A DNA stretch of 64,000 nt from Ralstonia sp. TCR112 (GCF_007997035.1 NZ_VOSS01000022.1:45741-109740), one strand, 5' to 3'. Positions 16,962 through 26,363 are shown, counted from the stretch's first letter. Numbers and translations: made by a program. Notes: generated from the sequence alone by a model not told the origin.

Positions 16962-16976
16962 ATCGATTCGCTCAGG

Positions 16977-17013
16977 CAACAAAAAAGACGGCTTGAAGCC
17001 GTCTTTTTTGTTG
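16977..17013. terminator. bidirectional intrinsic terminator between aroC and ETF-QO
   Basis: An 18-bp perfect inverted repeat (CAACAAAAAAGACGGCTT, one centre base, then its complement) with T runs on both strands. It separates the convergent aroC and ETF-ubiquinone oxidoreductase genes and can stop transcription from either side. Confidence 0.93.
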
Positions 17014-17029
17014 GGCGGTCGCCCGCTGC

Positions 17030-18715
17030 TTACATGCCGACGTAGTTCGGTCCGCCACCGCCTTCCGGCGTGACCCACACGATGTTCTGCGTCGGGTCCT
17101 TGATGTCGCAGGTCTTGCAGTGCACGCAGTTCTGCGCGTTGATCTGCAGGCGCTCGGTGCCTTCGTCGTTCTTGACGAATTCGTACACGCCTGCGGGGCA
17201 GTAGCGCTGCTCGGGGCCGGCAAACTGGGCCAGGTTGATGCGCGTCGGAACGGTCGGATCCTTCAGCGTCAGGTGCGCCGGCTGATTCTCTTCGTGGTTC
17301 GTGTTCGAAATGAACACCGACGACAGGCGGTCGAACGTGATCTTGCCGTCCGGCTTCGGATACTCGATCTTCGGGCATTCCGATGCCGGCTTGAGCGACT
17401 GGTTGTCCGACTTCGTGCCGTGCAGCGTCCAGGGCGGGTTGCTCACGCCAATCTTGGGCAGCAGCCACTGTTCGATGCCGGTCATGATCTTGCCCAGCGT
17501 CGGGCTCTTCTTGAACCACAGCTTGAAATTGCGCGACTGGTCCAGCTCTTCCTTCAGCCAGCTCTGTTCGAAGGCGGCGGGGTAGGCGGACAGCTCGTCA
17601 GAGGAACGGCCGGCCGTCACGGCTTCGAACACGGCTTCACCGCACATCATGCCGCTCTTGATGGCCGCGTGGCTGCCCTTGATGCGCGCCGCGTTCAGGT
17701 AGCCAGCATCGCAACCGACCAGTGCACCACCCGGGAACACCGTTTTCGGCAGCGCTTGCGGCGTGCCGTTGTTGATGGCGCGCGCGCCGTAGCCGATGCG
17801 CTTGCCGCCTTCGATGTGCGCGCGGATGGCCGGGTGAGCCTTCCAGCGCTGCATCTCTTCGAAGGGGCTCATCCACGGGTTCTTGTAGTCCAGCCCGATC
17901 ACGAAGCCGAGCGTGACCTTGTTGTCTTCCAGGTGATACAGGAAGCCGCCGCCGAAGGTGTCGTCTTCCATCGGCCAGCCAGCGGTGTGCACCACGAGGC
18001 CTGGCTTGGCCTTGGCCGGGTCGATTTCCCAGAGTTCCTTGATGCCGATGGCGAAGGTCTGCGGGTCTTTGCCGGCGTTGAGCTTGAATTTCTCCAGCAA
18101 TTGGCGGCCCAGATGGCCGCGCGCGCCTTCCGCGAAGATGGTGTACTTGCCGAGGAGCTCCATGCCGAGTTGGAAGTTCTCGGTGGGCTCGCCGTCCTTG
18201 CCGATGCCCATGTTGCCGGTGGCAACGCCGCGCACGGCGCCCTTGTCGTCATACAGCACTTCGGCTGCGGCAAAGCCCGGGAAAATTTCCACGCCCAGCG
18301 CCTCGGCCTGCGTGGCCATCCACTTCACCACGTTCGACAGCGAGACCACGTAGCAGCCGTCATTGTGGAAGTTGCGCGGCACGAGCCAGTCGGGCGTACG
18401 CTTGGAGCCGGTCTCGCTCAGGAAAAGCACGTCGTCGCCCGTGACCGCCTGGTTGAGCGGGGCGCCGTCGGCTTTCCAGTTGGGAAGGAGTTCGTTGATG
18501 GCGCGTGGGTCCATCACCGCGCCCGAAAGGATGTGCGCACCCGGCTCGGAACCCTTTTCCAGCACGACGACGGACACGTCCTTGCCCGTCTCGGCAGCCA
18601 GTTGTTTGATGCGAATCGCTGTCGCCAGGCCGGCGGGGCCACCGCCGACGATCACGACGTCATACTCCATGGACTCTCGCGGGCCGTATTGTTCGAGGAG
18701 CTGCTGCTGGTTCAT
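17030..18715 (-). CDS. electron-transfer flavoprotein:ubiquinone oxidoreductase
   Basis: A 561-residue ETF-QO. The N-terminal FAD loop is DVVIVGGGPAGLATAIRIK. SGAVMDPRAINELLPNWKAD and FAEGARGHLGRQL are family blocks. The C-terminus carries the 4Fe-4S cluster cysteines: one in RYCPAGVYEFV, then three in NAQNCVHCKTCDIKDP. The enzyme passes electrons from ETF, reduced by acyl-CoA and other dehydrogenases, to the membrane ubiquinone pool. etfAB are not in this window. It is single and divergent from an SDR gene. Confidence 0.95.
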   Translation of the reverse strand: MNQQQLLEQYGPRESMEYDVVIVGGGPAGLATAIRIKQLAAETGKDVSVVVLEKGSEPGAHILSGAVMDPRAINELLPNWKADGAPLNQAVTGDDVLFLSETGSKRTPDWLVPRNFHNDGCYVVSLSNVVKWMATQAEALGVEIFPGFAAAEVLYDDKGAVRGVATGNMGIGKDGEPTENFQLGMELLGKYTIFAEGARGHLGRQLLEKFKLNAGKDPQTFAIGIKELWEIDPAKAKPGLVVHTAGWPMEDDTFGGGFLYHLEDNKVTLGFVIGLDYKNPWMSPFEEMQRWKAHPAIRAHIEGGKRIGYGARAINNGTPQALPKTVFPGGALVGCDAGYLNAARIKGSHAAIKSGMMCGEAVFEAVTAGRSSDELSAYPAAFEQSWLKEELDQSRNFKLWFKKSPTLGKIMTGIEQWLLPKIGVSNPPWTLHGTKSDNQSLKPASECPKIEYPKPDGKITFDRLSSVFISNTNHEENQPAHLTLKDPTVPTRINLAQFAGPEQRYCPAGVYEFVKNDEGTERLQINAQNCVHCKTCDIKDPTQNIVWVTPEGGGGPNYVGM

Positions 18716-18835
18716 AAGTGTCTCTTCGCTGCTTTGGGGACAGTTAGGGGCGTTTGCTTATTGGTATGACGGATTGCTGCATTAGAATTTTCCGCATTGT
18801 CCGGGACGCGCCCGGATGCGGCAAGGGAAATTTCT

Positions 18836-18847
18836 GAACGATCGTTC
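18836..18847. promoter_or_regulatory. 12-bp palindrome GAACGATCGTTC, candidate TetR-type operator
   Basis: A perfect palindrome in the 224-bp gap between the divergent ETF-QO and SDR genes, followed by ATTTTTTGCTAAG. ACGATCGT-centred dyads are common TetR-family operators, for example in fatty-acid regulation. No TetR gene is within the window, so the regulator would act in trans. Inference only. Confidence 0.4.
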
Positions 18848-18939
18848 GATTTTTTGCTAAGCTGCGCTCAAATCACATGCCGGTGTTGCCTCCGAGCGGC
18901 ACCGGTGCATGCCAAACCAACACACGGGGATCACGCATC

Positions 18940-19725
18940 ATGGGTTTGTCGATCAATCTGGAAGGCAAGGTCGCGCTGATCACGGGCGCGTCGAGCGGCC
19001 TGGGCGCCCGTTTCGCCCACACGCTGGCGGCCGCCGGCGCGAAAGTCGTGCTGGCCTCGCGCCGTGTCGAGCGTCTGAAGGAACTGCGCGCCGACATCGA
19101 ATCCAAAGGCGGCAGCGCCCACGTGGTCCGCCTGGACGTGACGGATCCCGACAGCATTCGCGCGGCCGTCGCACACGCTGAAACCGAGGCTGGCACCATC
19201 GACATCCTCGTCAACAACTCGGGGGTTTCGACCACGCAGCGCATGGTGGACGTCACGCCCGATGATTTCGATTTCGTGTTCGATACCAACACGCGCGGCG
19301 CATTCTTCGTTGCGCAGGAAACCGCCAAGCGCATGATTGCGCGGGCCAAGGGCGCCGAGAAGAACGGCTCGCCGCTGCCGCAATCGCGCATCGTCAACAT
19401 CGCGTCGGTGGCGGGACTGAAGGTACTGTCGCAGATTGGCGTGTATTGCATGAGCAAGGCGGCCGTGGTGCACATGACCAAGGCCATGGCGCTGGAGTGG
19501 GGCCGTTACGGCATCAATACGAACGCGATCTGCCCGGGCTATATCGATACCGAAATCAATCATCATCACTGGGAAACCGAACCCGGCCAGAAGCTTGTGC
19601 AGATGCTGCCGCGCAAGCGTGTCGGCAAGCCGGAAGACCTCGATGGGCTGATTCTACTGCTGGCGTCGGATCAGTCCGACTTCATCAACGGTGCCGTCAT
19701 CAACGCCGACGACGGCATGGTGTAA
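18940..19725 (+). CDS. SDR-family oxidoreductase
   Basis: A 261-residue classical short-chain dehydrogenase. The cofactor loop is LITGASSGLGARFA (TGxxxGxG), NNSGVSTT is the adenine-ring block, and the catalytic Ser is in IVNIASVAGL with YCMSK as the YxxxK motif. It reaches the C-terminus typical of the family (LLASDQSDFINGAVINADDG). The substrate is unknown; such genes near ETF-QO often act in acyl or short-chain alcohol oxidation. An upstream in-frame start (18877) would add 21 residues that include the promoter region, so the ATG at 18940 was used. It converges with the broken PAS-LuxR gene. Confidence 0.9.
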   Translation: MGLSINLEGKVALITGASSGLGARFAHTLAAAGAKVVLASRRVERLKELRADIESKGGSAHVVRLDVTDPDSIRAAVAHAETEAGTIDILVNNSGVSTTQRMVDVTPDDFDFVFDTNTRGAFFVAQETAKRMIARAKGAEKNGSPLPQSRIVNIASVAGLKVLSQIGVYCMSKAAVVHMTKAMALEWGRYGINTNAICPGYIDTEINHHHWETEPGQKLVQMLPRKRVGKPEDLDGLILLLASDQSDFINGAVINADDGMV

Positions 19726-19737
19726 GGCGCCGCTGGC

Positions 19738-20282
19738 TTAGTGCCCCATCAGCCGCTGAACAAGTTCGAGCGAGGTGTTGGCGGCGTACTTCTTCATCAG
19801 CCGCGCGCGGTAGATTTCGACCGTGCGCGGGCTGATTTCCAGCTGTTTGCCGATCTGCTTGCTGGTCTTGCCCTCGACCAGTTGCGCGGCGATGTCGCGT
19901 TCGCGCGGTGTGAGCGCTGCCGTGACGGGGCGATGCGCTGACAGGTCTTCGAACGTCCAGATACCTTCGCCGAGCGGTTTCGCGCGATCCAGTGCCCGGC
20001 CCGTGACGTGGCACCAGAACAGTTCGCCGTTGGCGCGTTTCATGATGCGTTCGTCGGAGTAGCTGCCGCGTGCGTTCATGACGGGAATGATGCGTGCGCC
20101 GGTGCGCTCGTATTCATCGTGCGTCGGATAGAGCAGTTCAAACGACTGACCGATCATGGTGGTGCGCGCGTGGCCGAAGATGCGAGCGGCTTCGTCGTTG
20201 ACGTCGAGCATCACCGCTCGCGGGACATCACCATGCCGACAGGGGCAAGCTGGAATGCGGTCTGATAGTCGAGGGCGGGCAT
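19738..20282 (-). pseudogene. PAS-LuxR transcriptional regulator with a one-base frameshift
   Basis: The C-terminal part is a PAS domain (MLDVNDEAARIFGHARTTMI, YSDERIMKRANGELFWCHV) followed by a LuxR-type helix-turn-helix (LTPRERDIAAQLVEGKTSKQ, SPRTVEIYRARLMKKY). The expected N-terminus of this family, MPALDYQTAFQLAPVGMVMS, is present from the ATG at 20282, but it runs into TGA after SRER. Near 20215 a single missing base separates the two frames (CGCGAGCG-GTGATG where CGCGAGCGNGTGATG would be in frame). It is either a true inactivating frameshift or a sequencing error. The gene is divergent from scoA and probably regulated that operon. Confidence 0.75.
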
Positions 20283-20435
20283 ATGTATTCGTACGTATTG
20301 CTGCGTCGCGCGACGCTTGCGTATTCTCGGCAGATTGTATCGTTACTATTTTCCGGCGCTGCATCGCACAAACCCCAACTGTGTGATCGGTCAAAACCCT
20401 GCCGGATTTGTTGGACCACCAAGGAAGGAGCACGC

Positions 20436-21137
20436 ATGAACAAAATCTTCGCCAGCGCCAGCGAGGCGCTTGCGGGCGTCGTCAAGGACGGCCAGACCAT
20501 CGCCGTAGGCGGCTTCGGCCTGTGCGGCATTCCGGAAGCGCTGATTGCCGCGCTGCGCGATTCGGGCGTCAAGAATCTCACTTGCATTTCCAACAACGCC
20601 GGCGTCGACGGTTTCGGCCTGGGCCTGCTGCTGGAGACGCGCCAGATCAAAAAGATGATTTCGTCCTACGTGGGCGAAAACAAGGAGTTCGAGCGCCAGT
20701 ATCTGGCCGGTGAACTCGAGTTGGAATTCACGCCGCAAGGCACGCTGGCCGAAAAGCTGCGCGCTGGCGGCGCCGGCATCCCGGCGTTCTTCACCAAGAC
20801 GGGCGTCGGCACGCTCGTCGCCGAAGGCAAGGAGCTGCGCGAGTTTGACGGCGAGACGTACGTCATGGAGCGCTCGCTGGTGCCCGATGTGGCGCTGGTG
20901 AAGGCGCAGGTGGCCGACAAGTCCGGCAACCTGCGTTTCAACCTGACCGCGCGCAACTTCAACCCGGCTGCGGCCACCGCCGGCAAGATCTGCATTGTCG
21001 AGGTCGAAGAGATCGTTGAAGTGGGCGAGCTTGCGCCGGACGACATCCATCTGCCCGGCATCTATGTGCACCGCATCGTGCTGAATGCCACGCCCGAGAA
21101 GCGCATCGAAAAGCGCACCATCCGAGCAGCCAACTAA
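20436..21137 (+). CDS. scoA: 3-oxoacid CoA-transferase subunit A
   Basis: A 233-residue alpha subunit of succinyl-CoA:3-ketoacid CoA-transferase. [20 protein letters not shown] with [10 protein letters not shown] is the N-terminal signature, [20 protein letters not shown] the second block, and a [19 protein letters not shown] segment follows. With ScoB it moves CoA from succinyl-CoA to acetoacetate, allowing growth on 3-hydroxybutyrate or acetoacetate released from polyhydroxybutyrate. A strong AAGGAAGGAG ribosome-binding site precedes the ATG at 20436. The next gene follows after 10 bases. An upstream extension of the frame to 20283 has no ribosome-binding support. Confidence 0.95.
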   Translation: MNKIFASASEALAGVVKDGQTIAVGGFGLCGIPEALIAALRDSGVKNLTCISNNAGVDGFGLGLLLETRQIKKMISSYVGENKEFERQYLAGELELEFTPQGTLAEKLRAGGAGIPAFFTKTGVGTLVAEGKELREFDGETYVMERSLVPDVALVKAQVADKSGNLRFNLTARNFNPAAATAGKICIVEVEEIVEVGELAPDDIHLPGIYVHRIVLNATPEKRIEKRTIRAAN

Positions 21138-21147
21138 GGAGACCGAC

Positions 21148-21783
21148 ATGGCCTGGACACAAGACCAAATGGCGGCGCGCGCTGCCCAGGAGTTGCAAGA
21201 CGGTTTCTACGTCAACCTCGGCATCGGCATCCCGACGCTGGTTGCCAACCATACCGGCGACAAGGAAGTCTGGCTGCAAAGCGAAAACGGCATGCTCGGT
21301 ATCGGCCCGTTCCCCACGGAAGACGAAGTCGACGCCGACCTGATCAACGCAGGCAAGCAGACCGTGACCACGCTGCCCGGCAGCGCCATCTTCGGCAGCG
21401 ACCAGAGCTTTGCGATGATTCGCGGCGGCAAGATCAACCTGTCGATTTTGGGTGCGATGCAGGTAAGCGAGACGGGCGACCTCGCCAACTGGATGATCCC
21501 CGGCAAGATGGTCAAGGGCATGGGCGGCGCGATGGACCTCGTGGCCGGCGTCAAGCGCGTGATCGTGCTGATGGAGCACACCGCAAAAAAGAAGGACGGC
21601 ACCGAAGACCTGAAGATCCTGCCCAAGTGCACATTGCCGCTGACGGGCGTGGGTGTGGTGGATCGCATCATTACGGACCTCGGCGTGATCGACGTGACCG
21701 AGCAGGGCCTGAAGCTGATCGAAACCGCGCCGGGCGTTTCCCGCGAAGAGGTCCAGGCCAAGACTGGCGTCAACCTGCTGTAA
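21148..21783 (+). CDS. scoB: 3-oxoacid CoA-transferase subunit B
   Basis: A 211-residue beta subunit. The catalytic glutamate, which forms the glutamyl-CoA thioester, is in [10 protein letters not shown] (Glu46). [34 protein letters not shown] and [19 protein letters not shown] are the conserved blocks. The ATG at 21148 follows AAGGAG and sits 10 bases after scoA. The next gene, 3-hydroxybutyrate dehydrogenase, starts 22 bases later, forming a compact ketone-body operon. Confidence 0.95.
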   Translation: MAWTQDQMAARAAQELQDGFYVNLGIGIPTLVANHTGDKEVWLQSENGMLGIGPFPTEDEVDADLINAGKQTVTTLPGSAIFGSDQSFAMIRGGKINLSILGAMQVSETGDLANWMIPGKMVKGMGGAMDLVAGVKRVIVLMEHTAKKKDGTEDLKILPKCTLPLTGVGVVDRIITDLGVIDVTEQGLKLIETAPGVSREEVQAKTGVNLL

Positions 21784-21805
21784 TCGTCGACATCCGGAGA
21801 CACGC

Positions 21806-22585
21806 ATGCTGCAAGGAAAAACCGCCCTCGTCACGGGCTCGACCAGCGGGATCGGCCTGGGTATCGCCTGCTCGCTGGCCGCGCAGGGTGCCAACATCAT
21901 CATGAACGGCTTTGGCGACGTGGAAGCGTCCAAGGCGCAGATCGCGGCCGCAGGCAAGAATGCCATCCGCATCGGATACCACGGCGCCGACATGAGCAAG
22001 CCGGCCGAGATCGAAGCGATGTTCGCCTATGCCGATGCAGAATTCGGCGGCGTGGACATCCTCGTCAACAACGCCGGCATCCAATACGTGGCCAACGTGG
22101 AGGATTTCCCGCCCGAGCGCTGGGACGCCATCATCGCCATCAACCTCACCTCGGCTTTCCACACGACGCGGCTTGCCGTGCCGGGCATGAAGCGCAAGAA
22201 CTGGGGCCGCATCATCAACATCGCTTCGGCGCATGGGCTGGTGGCATCGGCGCAGAAATCGGCGTACGTGGCGGCCAAGCACGGTATCGTCGGCTTTACC
22301 AAGTCGGTGGCGCTGGAGACGGCGCAGACGGGCATCACGTCCAACGCGATCTGCCCGGGCTGGGTGCTGACGCCGCTGGTGCAGAAGCAGATCGATGCGC
22401 GCGCCGAGAAGGACGGCCTGTCCGCGCTCGAAGCCAAGAAGGATCTGCTGATGGAAAAGCAGCCCTCTGGCGAGTTTGTCACGCCCGACCAGCTTGGTGC
22501 GCTGGCGGTGTTCCTGTGCAGCGATGCGGCTGAACAGGTGCGTGGCGTGGCGTGGAACATGGATGGTGGCTGGGTCGCGCAGTAA
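21806..22585 (+). CDS. bdhA: 3-hydroxybutyrate dehydrogenase (SDR family)
   Basis: A 259-residue SDR. LVTGSTSGIGLGIACSLAAQ is the NAD-binding loop, NNAGIQYVANVEDFPPERWD is the typical 3-hydroxybutyrate dehydrogenase block, and the catalytic residues are in NIASAHGLVAS with YVAAK. The C-terminal VRGVAWNMDGGWVAQ is the subfamily ending. It oxidises D-3-hydroxybutyrate to acetoacetate, which ScoAB then activates. It is third in the scoA-scoB operon and is closed by an intrinsic terminator at 22603. Confidence 0.93.
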   Translation: MLQGKTALVTGSTSGIGLGIACSLAAQGANIIMNGFGDVEASKAQIAAAGKNAIRIGYHGADMSKPAEIEAMFAYADAEFGGVDILVNNAGIQYVANVEDFPPERWDAIIAINLTSAFHTTRLAVPGMKRKNWGRIINIASAHGLVASAQKSAYVAAKHGIVGFTKSVALETAQTGITSNAICPGWVLTPLVQKQIDARAEKDGLSALEAKKDLLMEKQPSGEFVTPDQLGALAVFLCSDAAEQVRGVAWNMDGGWVAQ

Positions 22586-22602
22586 GCTGAGTCGCCTTTC
22601 GG

Positions 22603-22630
22603 AAAAGCCTCGCTCCGGCGAGGCTTTTTT
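22603..22630 (+). terminator. intrinsic terminator of the scoAB-bdhA operon
   Basis: AAAAGCCTCGC (22603-22613) pairs with GCGAGGCTTTT (22618-22628) around TCCG, with a run of six T. It lies 17 bases after the dehydrogenase stop. Confidence 0.93.
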
Positions 22631-22730
22631 GTTTTGGACCGCCGCGGATGTCTGCTGCGCCGCCGCATGCCTGCGGGGCCGCGTACAATCAGGCTTCGCT
22701 GTCTCCGTCATTCACGTGTAGGAGTTGTTC

Positions 22731-23600
22731 ATGCCAGTTTCGCCGCGCCTTGCCTTCGTGCAGTGCCTGAGTCCGTCCGGCTTGCACCGGATGGCGTATC
22801 ACGAGTGGGGCGACTCGCAGAATCCGCGCGTGCTCGTTTGCGTGCATGGCCTCTCGCGCACCGGGCGTGATTTCGACGTGCTGGCGCAGGCGCTGTGCAA
22901 CGACTATCGCGTCATCTGCCCCGATGTGGTGGGCCGCGGGCGCTCCGATTGGCTGGCCGACCCGAAGGGCTATGTGCTGCCGCAGTACGCGTCCGACATG
23001 GTGACGTTGCTCGCGCGCCTGAACGCCGAGTCCGTCGACTGGTTCGGTACCTCGATGGGTGGCCTGATCGGCATTGGCCTGGCAGGCTTGCCGAAATCGC
23101 CGATCCGCAAGCTGCTGCTCAACGATGTGGGCCCGCGCGTGACGGAATCGTCGTTGACGCGCATCGGCGCCTACCTCGGTTTGAACGTCCGCTTCAAGAC
23201 GTTCGATGAAGGGCTGGCGTACCTCAAGACGATCAGTGCTTCATTCGGCCCGCACACGCCGGAGCAATGGCGTGAGTTGAATACGGCGATCCTGAAGCCG
23301 CAGGGCGGCGAGTGGATCCTGCATTACGATCCGCGCCTGGCGGAGCCCTTCAAGAACACCACGCCCGAAATGATCGCTGCCGGCGAGGCGACGCTCTGGA
23401 AACTGTTCGAGGCGATTCCCGGCGAAGTGCTGGTGGTGCGCGGCGCGCATTCCGATTTGCTGACGCGCGAGACCGTCGAAGCCATGATGCAGCGCGGCCA
23501 ACATGTGAACACGGTGGAAATTCCCGATGTGGGCCACGCGCCGACCTTCATCCAGCCGGATCAGGTGGCGATTGCCCGCAAGTTCTTCCTCGGTCAATGA
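22731..23600 (+). CDS. alpha/beta-hydrolase
   Basis: A 289-residue alpha/beta-fold hydrolase. CVHGLSRTGRDFDVLAQAL gives the oxyanion loop, WFGTSMGGLIGIGLAG the nucleophile elbow, and VGHAPTFIQPDQ the catalytic histidine. NDVGPRVTESSLTRIGAYLG is a cap-domain block seen in a conserved proteobacterial subfamily of unknown substrate. The ATG at 22731 sits 6 bases after TAGGAG; a TTG at 22725 is less likely. RidA and relA follow on the same strand with short gaps. Confidence 0.88.
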   Translation: MPVSPRLAFVQCLSPSGLHRMAYHEWGDSQNPRVLVCVHGLSRTGRDFDVLAQALCNDYRVICPDVVGRGRSDWLADPKGYVLPQYASDMVTLLARLNAESVDWFGTSMGGLIGIGLAGLPKSPIRKLLLNDVGPRVTESSLTRIGAYLGLNVRFKTFDEGLAYLKTISASFGPHTPEQWRELNTAILKPQGGEWILHYDPRLAEPFKNTTPEMIAAGEATLWKLFEAIPGEVLVVRGAHSDLLTRETVEAMMQRGQHVNTVEIPDVGHAPTFIQPDQVAIARKFFLGQ

Positions 23601-23630
23601 CCGTTTGTCCGACCCCATTCGATTTGCAAG

Positions 23631-23999
23631 ATGAGCACTGAACTGAAGCGCTACAACGTCGAACATCGCTATTCCGACGCGGCCGTCTACAACGGCGTCG
23701 TCTACGTGGCCGGCCAGGTGCCCGAGACCACGCTGGACGCCGGCATTGCCGAGCAGACGGCCGAAGTGCTCGCCATCATCGATCGCGTGCTGGCCGCGAA
23801 CGACAGCGACAAGACGCGCATCCTGATGTGCCAGATCTTCCTCAAAGACATCAGCGAGATTGGCGAGATGAACAAGGTGTGGGACCAGTGGGTCGCCGCC
23901 GATTCCAGGAACTCGCCGCCGCGCGCCACCGTTGAAGCCGCGCTGGCCAATCCGAAGTACCGCATCGAAATCGTCGTGACGGCCGCACAGAAAAGCTGA
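23631..23999 (+). CDS. RidA/YjgF-family protein
   Basis: A 122-residue Rid protein. YSDAAVYNGVVYVAGQVPE is the start of the fold, QTAEVLAIIDRVLAANDSDK the central helix, CQIFLKDISEIGEMNKVWDQ follows, and the conserved Arg is in PPRATVEA. Canonical RidA hydrolyses reactive enamines and imines formed by PLP enzymes; that activity needs this Arg, which is present. It is one of the divergent Rid subfamilies, not the closest RidA. Its position just before relA is probably only housekeeping. Confidence 0.9.
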   Translation: MSTELKRYNVEHRYSDAAVYNGVVYVAGQVPETTLDAGIAEQTAEVLAIIDRVLAANDSDKTRILMCQIFLKDISEIGEMNKVWDQWVAADSRNSPPRATVEAALANPKYRIEIVVTAAQKS

Positions 24000-24038
24000 G
24001 CCCGTCGCCCAACAGGCGAGACGTAAGCAGGACGCATC

Positions 24039-26264
24039 ATGGAGAACAAGACCGAACGGCCGGCCGAAGGGCCCGGATCGACGGCAGAGCAGGTCGCTCG
24101 GGCGATCGAATACCTCGTGGCGAATGCCGCCGACAGCGTCACGCTGACCGGCGAGCCGCTGGAGTCGCACGCGCGCGGCACGATCGCCATTCTTGAAGGG
24201 CTGCGCGTCGATACGCCGTCGTTGCAGGCCGCCGCGCTGTTTCTGTTGCCCACGCTCGCGATGGACAACGAAAAGGCGCTCGAGCCCGCGTTCGGCGCCG
24301 AGGTCGTCAAGCTCGTGCACGATGTGCGGCAACTGCTGCGCATTGGGGCCATTGCCGGCCTCGTCAGTCCGACCGACGCCAGCATCACGCGCAAGAACGA
24401 AGCCGAAGCACGCCGCGCGCAAGTCGAGGCGTTGCGCAAGATGTTGCTCGCGTTCGCGCAGGACATTCGCGTGGTGCTGATCCGGCTGGCGTCGCGGTTG
24501 CAGTCGCTGCGCTGGCTGGCGCAGACGAAGCGCTCGGCGCCGGAGGGCATGGCGCGCGAGACGCTGGATATCTACGCGCCGCTCGCAAACCGCCTGGGCA
24601 TCTGGCAGCTGAAGTGGGAGCTTGAAGACCTCGGCTTCCGCTTTGAGGATCCCGATACCTACAAGCGCATCGCCCGCCTGCTGGACGAAAAGCGCATCGA
24701 GCGCGAGAAGTTTATCGGCCAGGCCATCGAGCAACTCCAAAAGACGTTGCACGATGCCGGCATTCAGGCTGAGGTCAGCGGGCGGCCCAAGCACATCTAC
24801 AGCATCTGGAAGAAGATGCGCGGCAAGGAACTCGACTTTGCCGATCTGTACGACGTGCGCGCCTTCCGTGTCATCGTCGATGACATCAAGGATTGCTACA
24901 CGGTGCTCGGTTTCGTGCACCACATGTGGCAGCCGATCCCGAAGGAATTCGACGACTACATCTCGCGTCCGAAGGCCAATGGCTACATGTCGCTGCACAC
25001 GGTGGTGATCGGCGACGACGGCCGCGCGCTCGAAGTGCAGATCCGCACGCGTGAGATGCACCATTTTGCCGAGTACGGCGTGGCGGCGCACTGGCGCTAC
25101 AAAGAGGCCGGCAGCAAGGGCTACGCCGGGCAGTTCTCCGCCAGCGAACGCTACGACGAGAAGATCGCCTGGCTGCGCCAATTGCTCGCCTGGAAAGATG
25201 ACGCCGAGCACACCGTCGCGCACGAGGATTCCCCGTGGGAGCAGCTCAAGCACACCGAGCTGGATGACCACATCTACGTGCTGACGCCGCAGGCGCGCGT
25301 GATCGCGTTGCCGCAAGGCGCGACGCCGGTCGACTTCGCTTATTACCTGCACAGTGATCTCGGTCACCGCTGCCGCGGCGCACGCGTCGATGGCACGATG
25401 GTGCCGCTGAACACGCCGCTCAAGAACGGCCAGACGGTCGAGATCGTTACGGTCAAGCAGGGCGGCCCGTCGCGCGATTGGCTCAACACCGAGCTGCACT
25501 ATCTGGTCAGTCCGCGTGCCCGCACGAAGGTGCGCGCATGGTTCAACGCGATGGAGCTGGAAGAGACGCTCGCCCAGGGCCGCGCGCTCATCGACAAGAC
25601 GCTGCAGCGCGAAGGCAAGACCGCCGTCAACCTGGAAGAGCTGGCCGCCAAGCTCGGCTACAAGACGCCGGACGATCTGTACGCTGTCGTCGCCAAGGAC
25701 GAGCTGAGCCTGCGCCGTATCGAGGCGGTCCTGCGCTCGGATGGGGCGCCGCCGCCGGCACCCGTCGACGACGAAGCCGCCATCACCAAGAAAAGCCGCG
25801 CCACCAGCGTGGCCCGTGGCGCCAAGAGTGGTGTGCTCGTGGTGGGCGTCGACTCGCTCCTCACGCAGATGTCGCGTTGCTGCAAGCCTGCACCGCCGGA
25901 CCCCATCGTCGGCTTTGTCACGCGTGGCCGTGGTGTCTCGATCCACCGTCAGAGTTGCGCGACGTTCCAGCAACTGGCCGCCCGCGCCCCGGGCCGTGTG
26001 ATCCAGACGGAATGGGGCCAACGCAGCGATTCGGTCTATCCGATCGACATCCAGGTCGAAGCGCTGGACCGGCAGGGCTTGTTACGCGACATCTCGGAAA
26101 TCCTCTCGCGCGAGAAGATCAACGTGACCGGCGTGCGCACGCTGTCGAGCAAAGGTGTCGCGAAAATGCAGTTCACTGCGGAGGTGTCAGAGGCGACGCA
26201 ACTGCAGCGCGCGCTGACTTTGATCGAAGAAGTGCAAGGGGTATTGACAGCCCGAAGGAAGTGA
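24039..26264 (+). CDS. relA: RelA-type (p)ppGpp synthetase
   Basis: A 741-residue long RSH protein. The N-terminal hydrolase-like domain (about 40-210) is degenerate: the HD motif needed for (p)ppGpp hydrolysis is not seen. The synthetase domain (about 245-360) has GRPKHIYSIWKKM, the EFDDYI motif (Glu303-Asp306, the EXDD type of RelA and not the RXKD type of SpoT) and QIRTREMHHFAEYGVAAHW. A TGS domain (about 408-470, starting DHIYVLTPQARVIALPQGAT) and a C-terminal ACT domain (about 665-741) follow. It should be the ribosome-associated stringent-response synthetase. The tRNA-Val gene follows 22 bases after the stop. Confidence 0.95.
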   Translation: MENKTERPAEGPGSTAEQVARAIEYLVANAADSVTLTGEPLESHARGTIAILEGLRVDTPSLQAAALFLLPTLAMDNEKALEPAFGAEVVKLVHDVRQLLRIGAIAGLVSPTDASITRKNEAEARRAQVEALRKMLLAFAQDIRVVLIRLASRLQSLRWLAQTKRSAPEGMARETLDIYAPLANRLGIWQLKWELEDLGFRFEDPDTYKRIARLLDEKRIEREKFIGQAIEQLQKTLHDAGIQAEVSGRPKHIYSIWKKMRGKELDFADLYDVRAFRVIVDDIKDCYTVLGFVHHMWQPIPKEFDDYISRPKANGYMSLHTVVIGDDGRALEVQIRTREMHHFAEYGVAAHWRYKEAGSKGYAGQFSASERYDEKIAWLRQLLAWKDDAEHTVAHEDSPWEQLKHTELDDHIYVLTPQARVIALPQGATPVDFAYYLHSDLGHRCRGARVDGTMVPLNTPLKNGQTVEIVTVKQGGPSRDWLNTELHYLVSPRARTKVRAWFNAMELEETLAQGRALIDKTLQREGKTAVNLEELAAKLGYKTPDDLYAVVAKDELSLRRIEAVLRSDGAPPPAPVDDEAAITKKSRATSVARGAKSGVLVVGVDSLLTQMSRCCKPAPPDPIVGFVTRGRGVSIHRQSCATFQQLAARAPGRVIQTEWGQRSDSVYPIDIQVEALDRQGLLRDISEILSREKINVTGVRTLSSKGVAKMQFTAEVSEATQLQRALTLIEEVQGVLTARRK

Positions 26265-26286
26265 CGGTATAGTCTTGGTCTTCGGC

Positions 26287-26363
26287 AGGCTCGTAGCTCA
26301 GCTGGTTAGAGCACCACCTTGACATGGTGGGGGTCGTTGGTTCGAGTCCAATCGAGCCTACCA
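26287..26363 (+). tRNA. tRNA-Val (anticodon GAC)
   Basis: The acceptor stem AGGCTCG/CGAGCCT is perfect, followed by discriminator A and encoded CCA (77 nt). The anticodon stem CCACC/GGTGG has the loop TTGACAT, giving anticodon GAC for GUC/GUU. The D-arm and T-loop (TTCGAGT) are canonical. It lies between relA and the thrS leader region. Confidence 0.97.

Noticed and set aside
23241..26021. 926-codon open frame on the minus strand
   Set aside because: It is antisense to relA, ridA and the hydrolase gene, with Arg/His/Ala-rich shadow composition and no family features.
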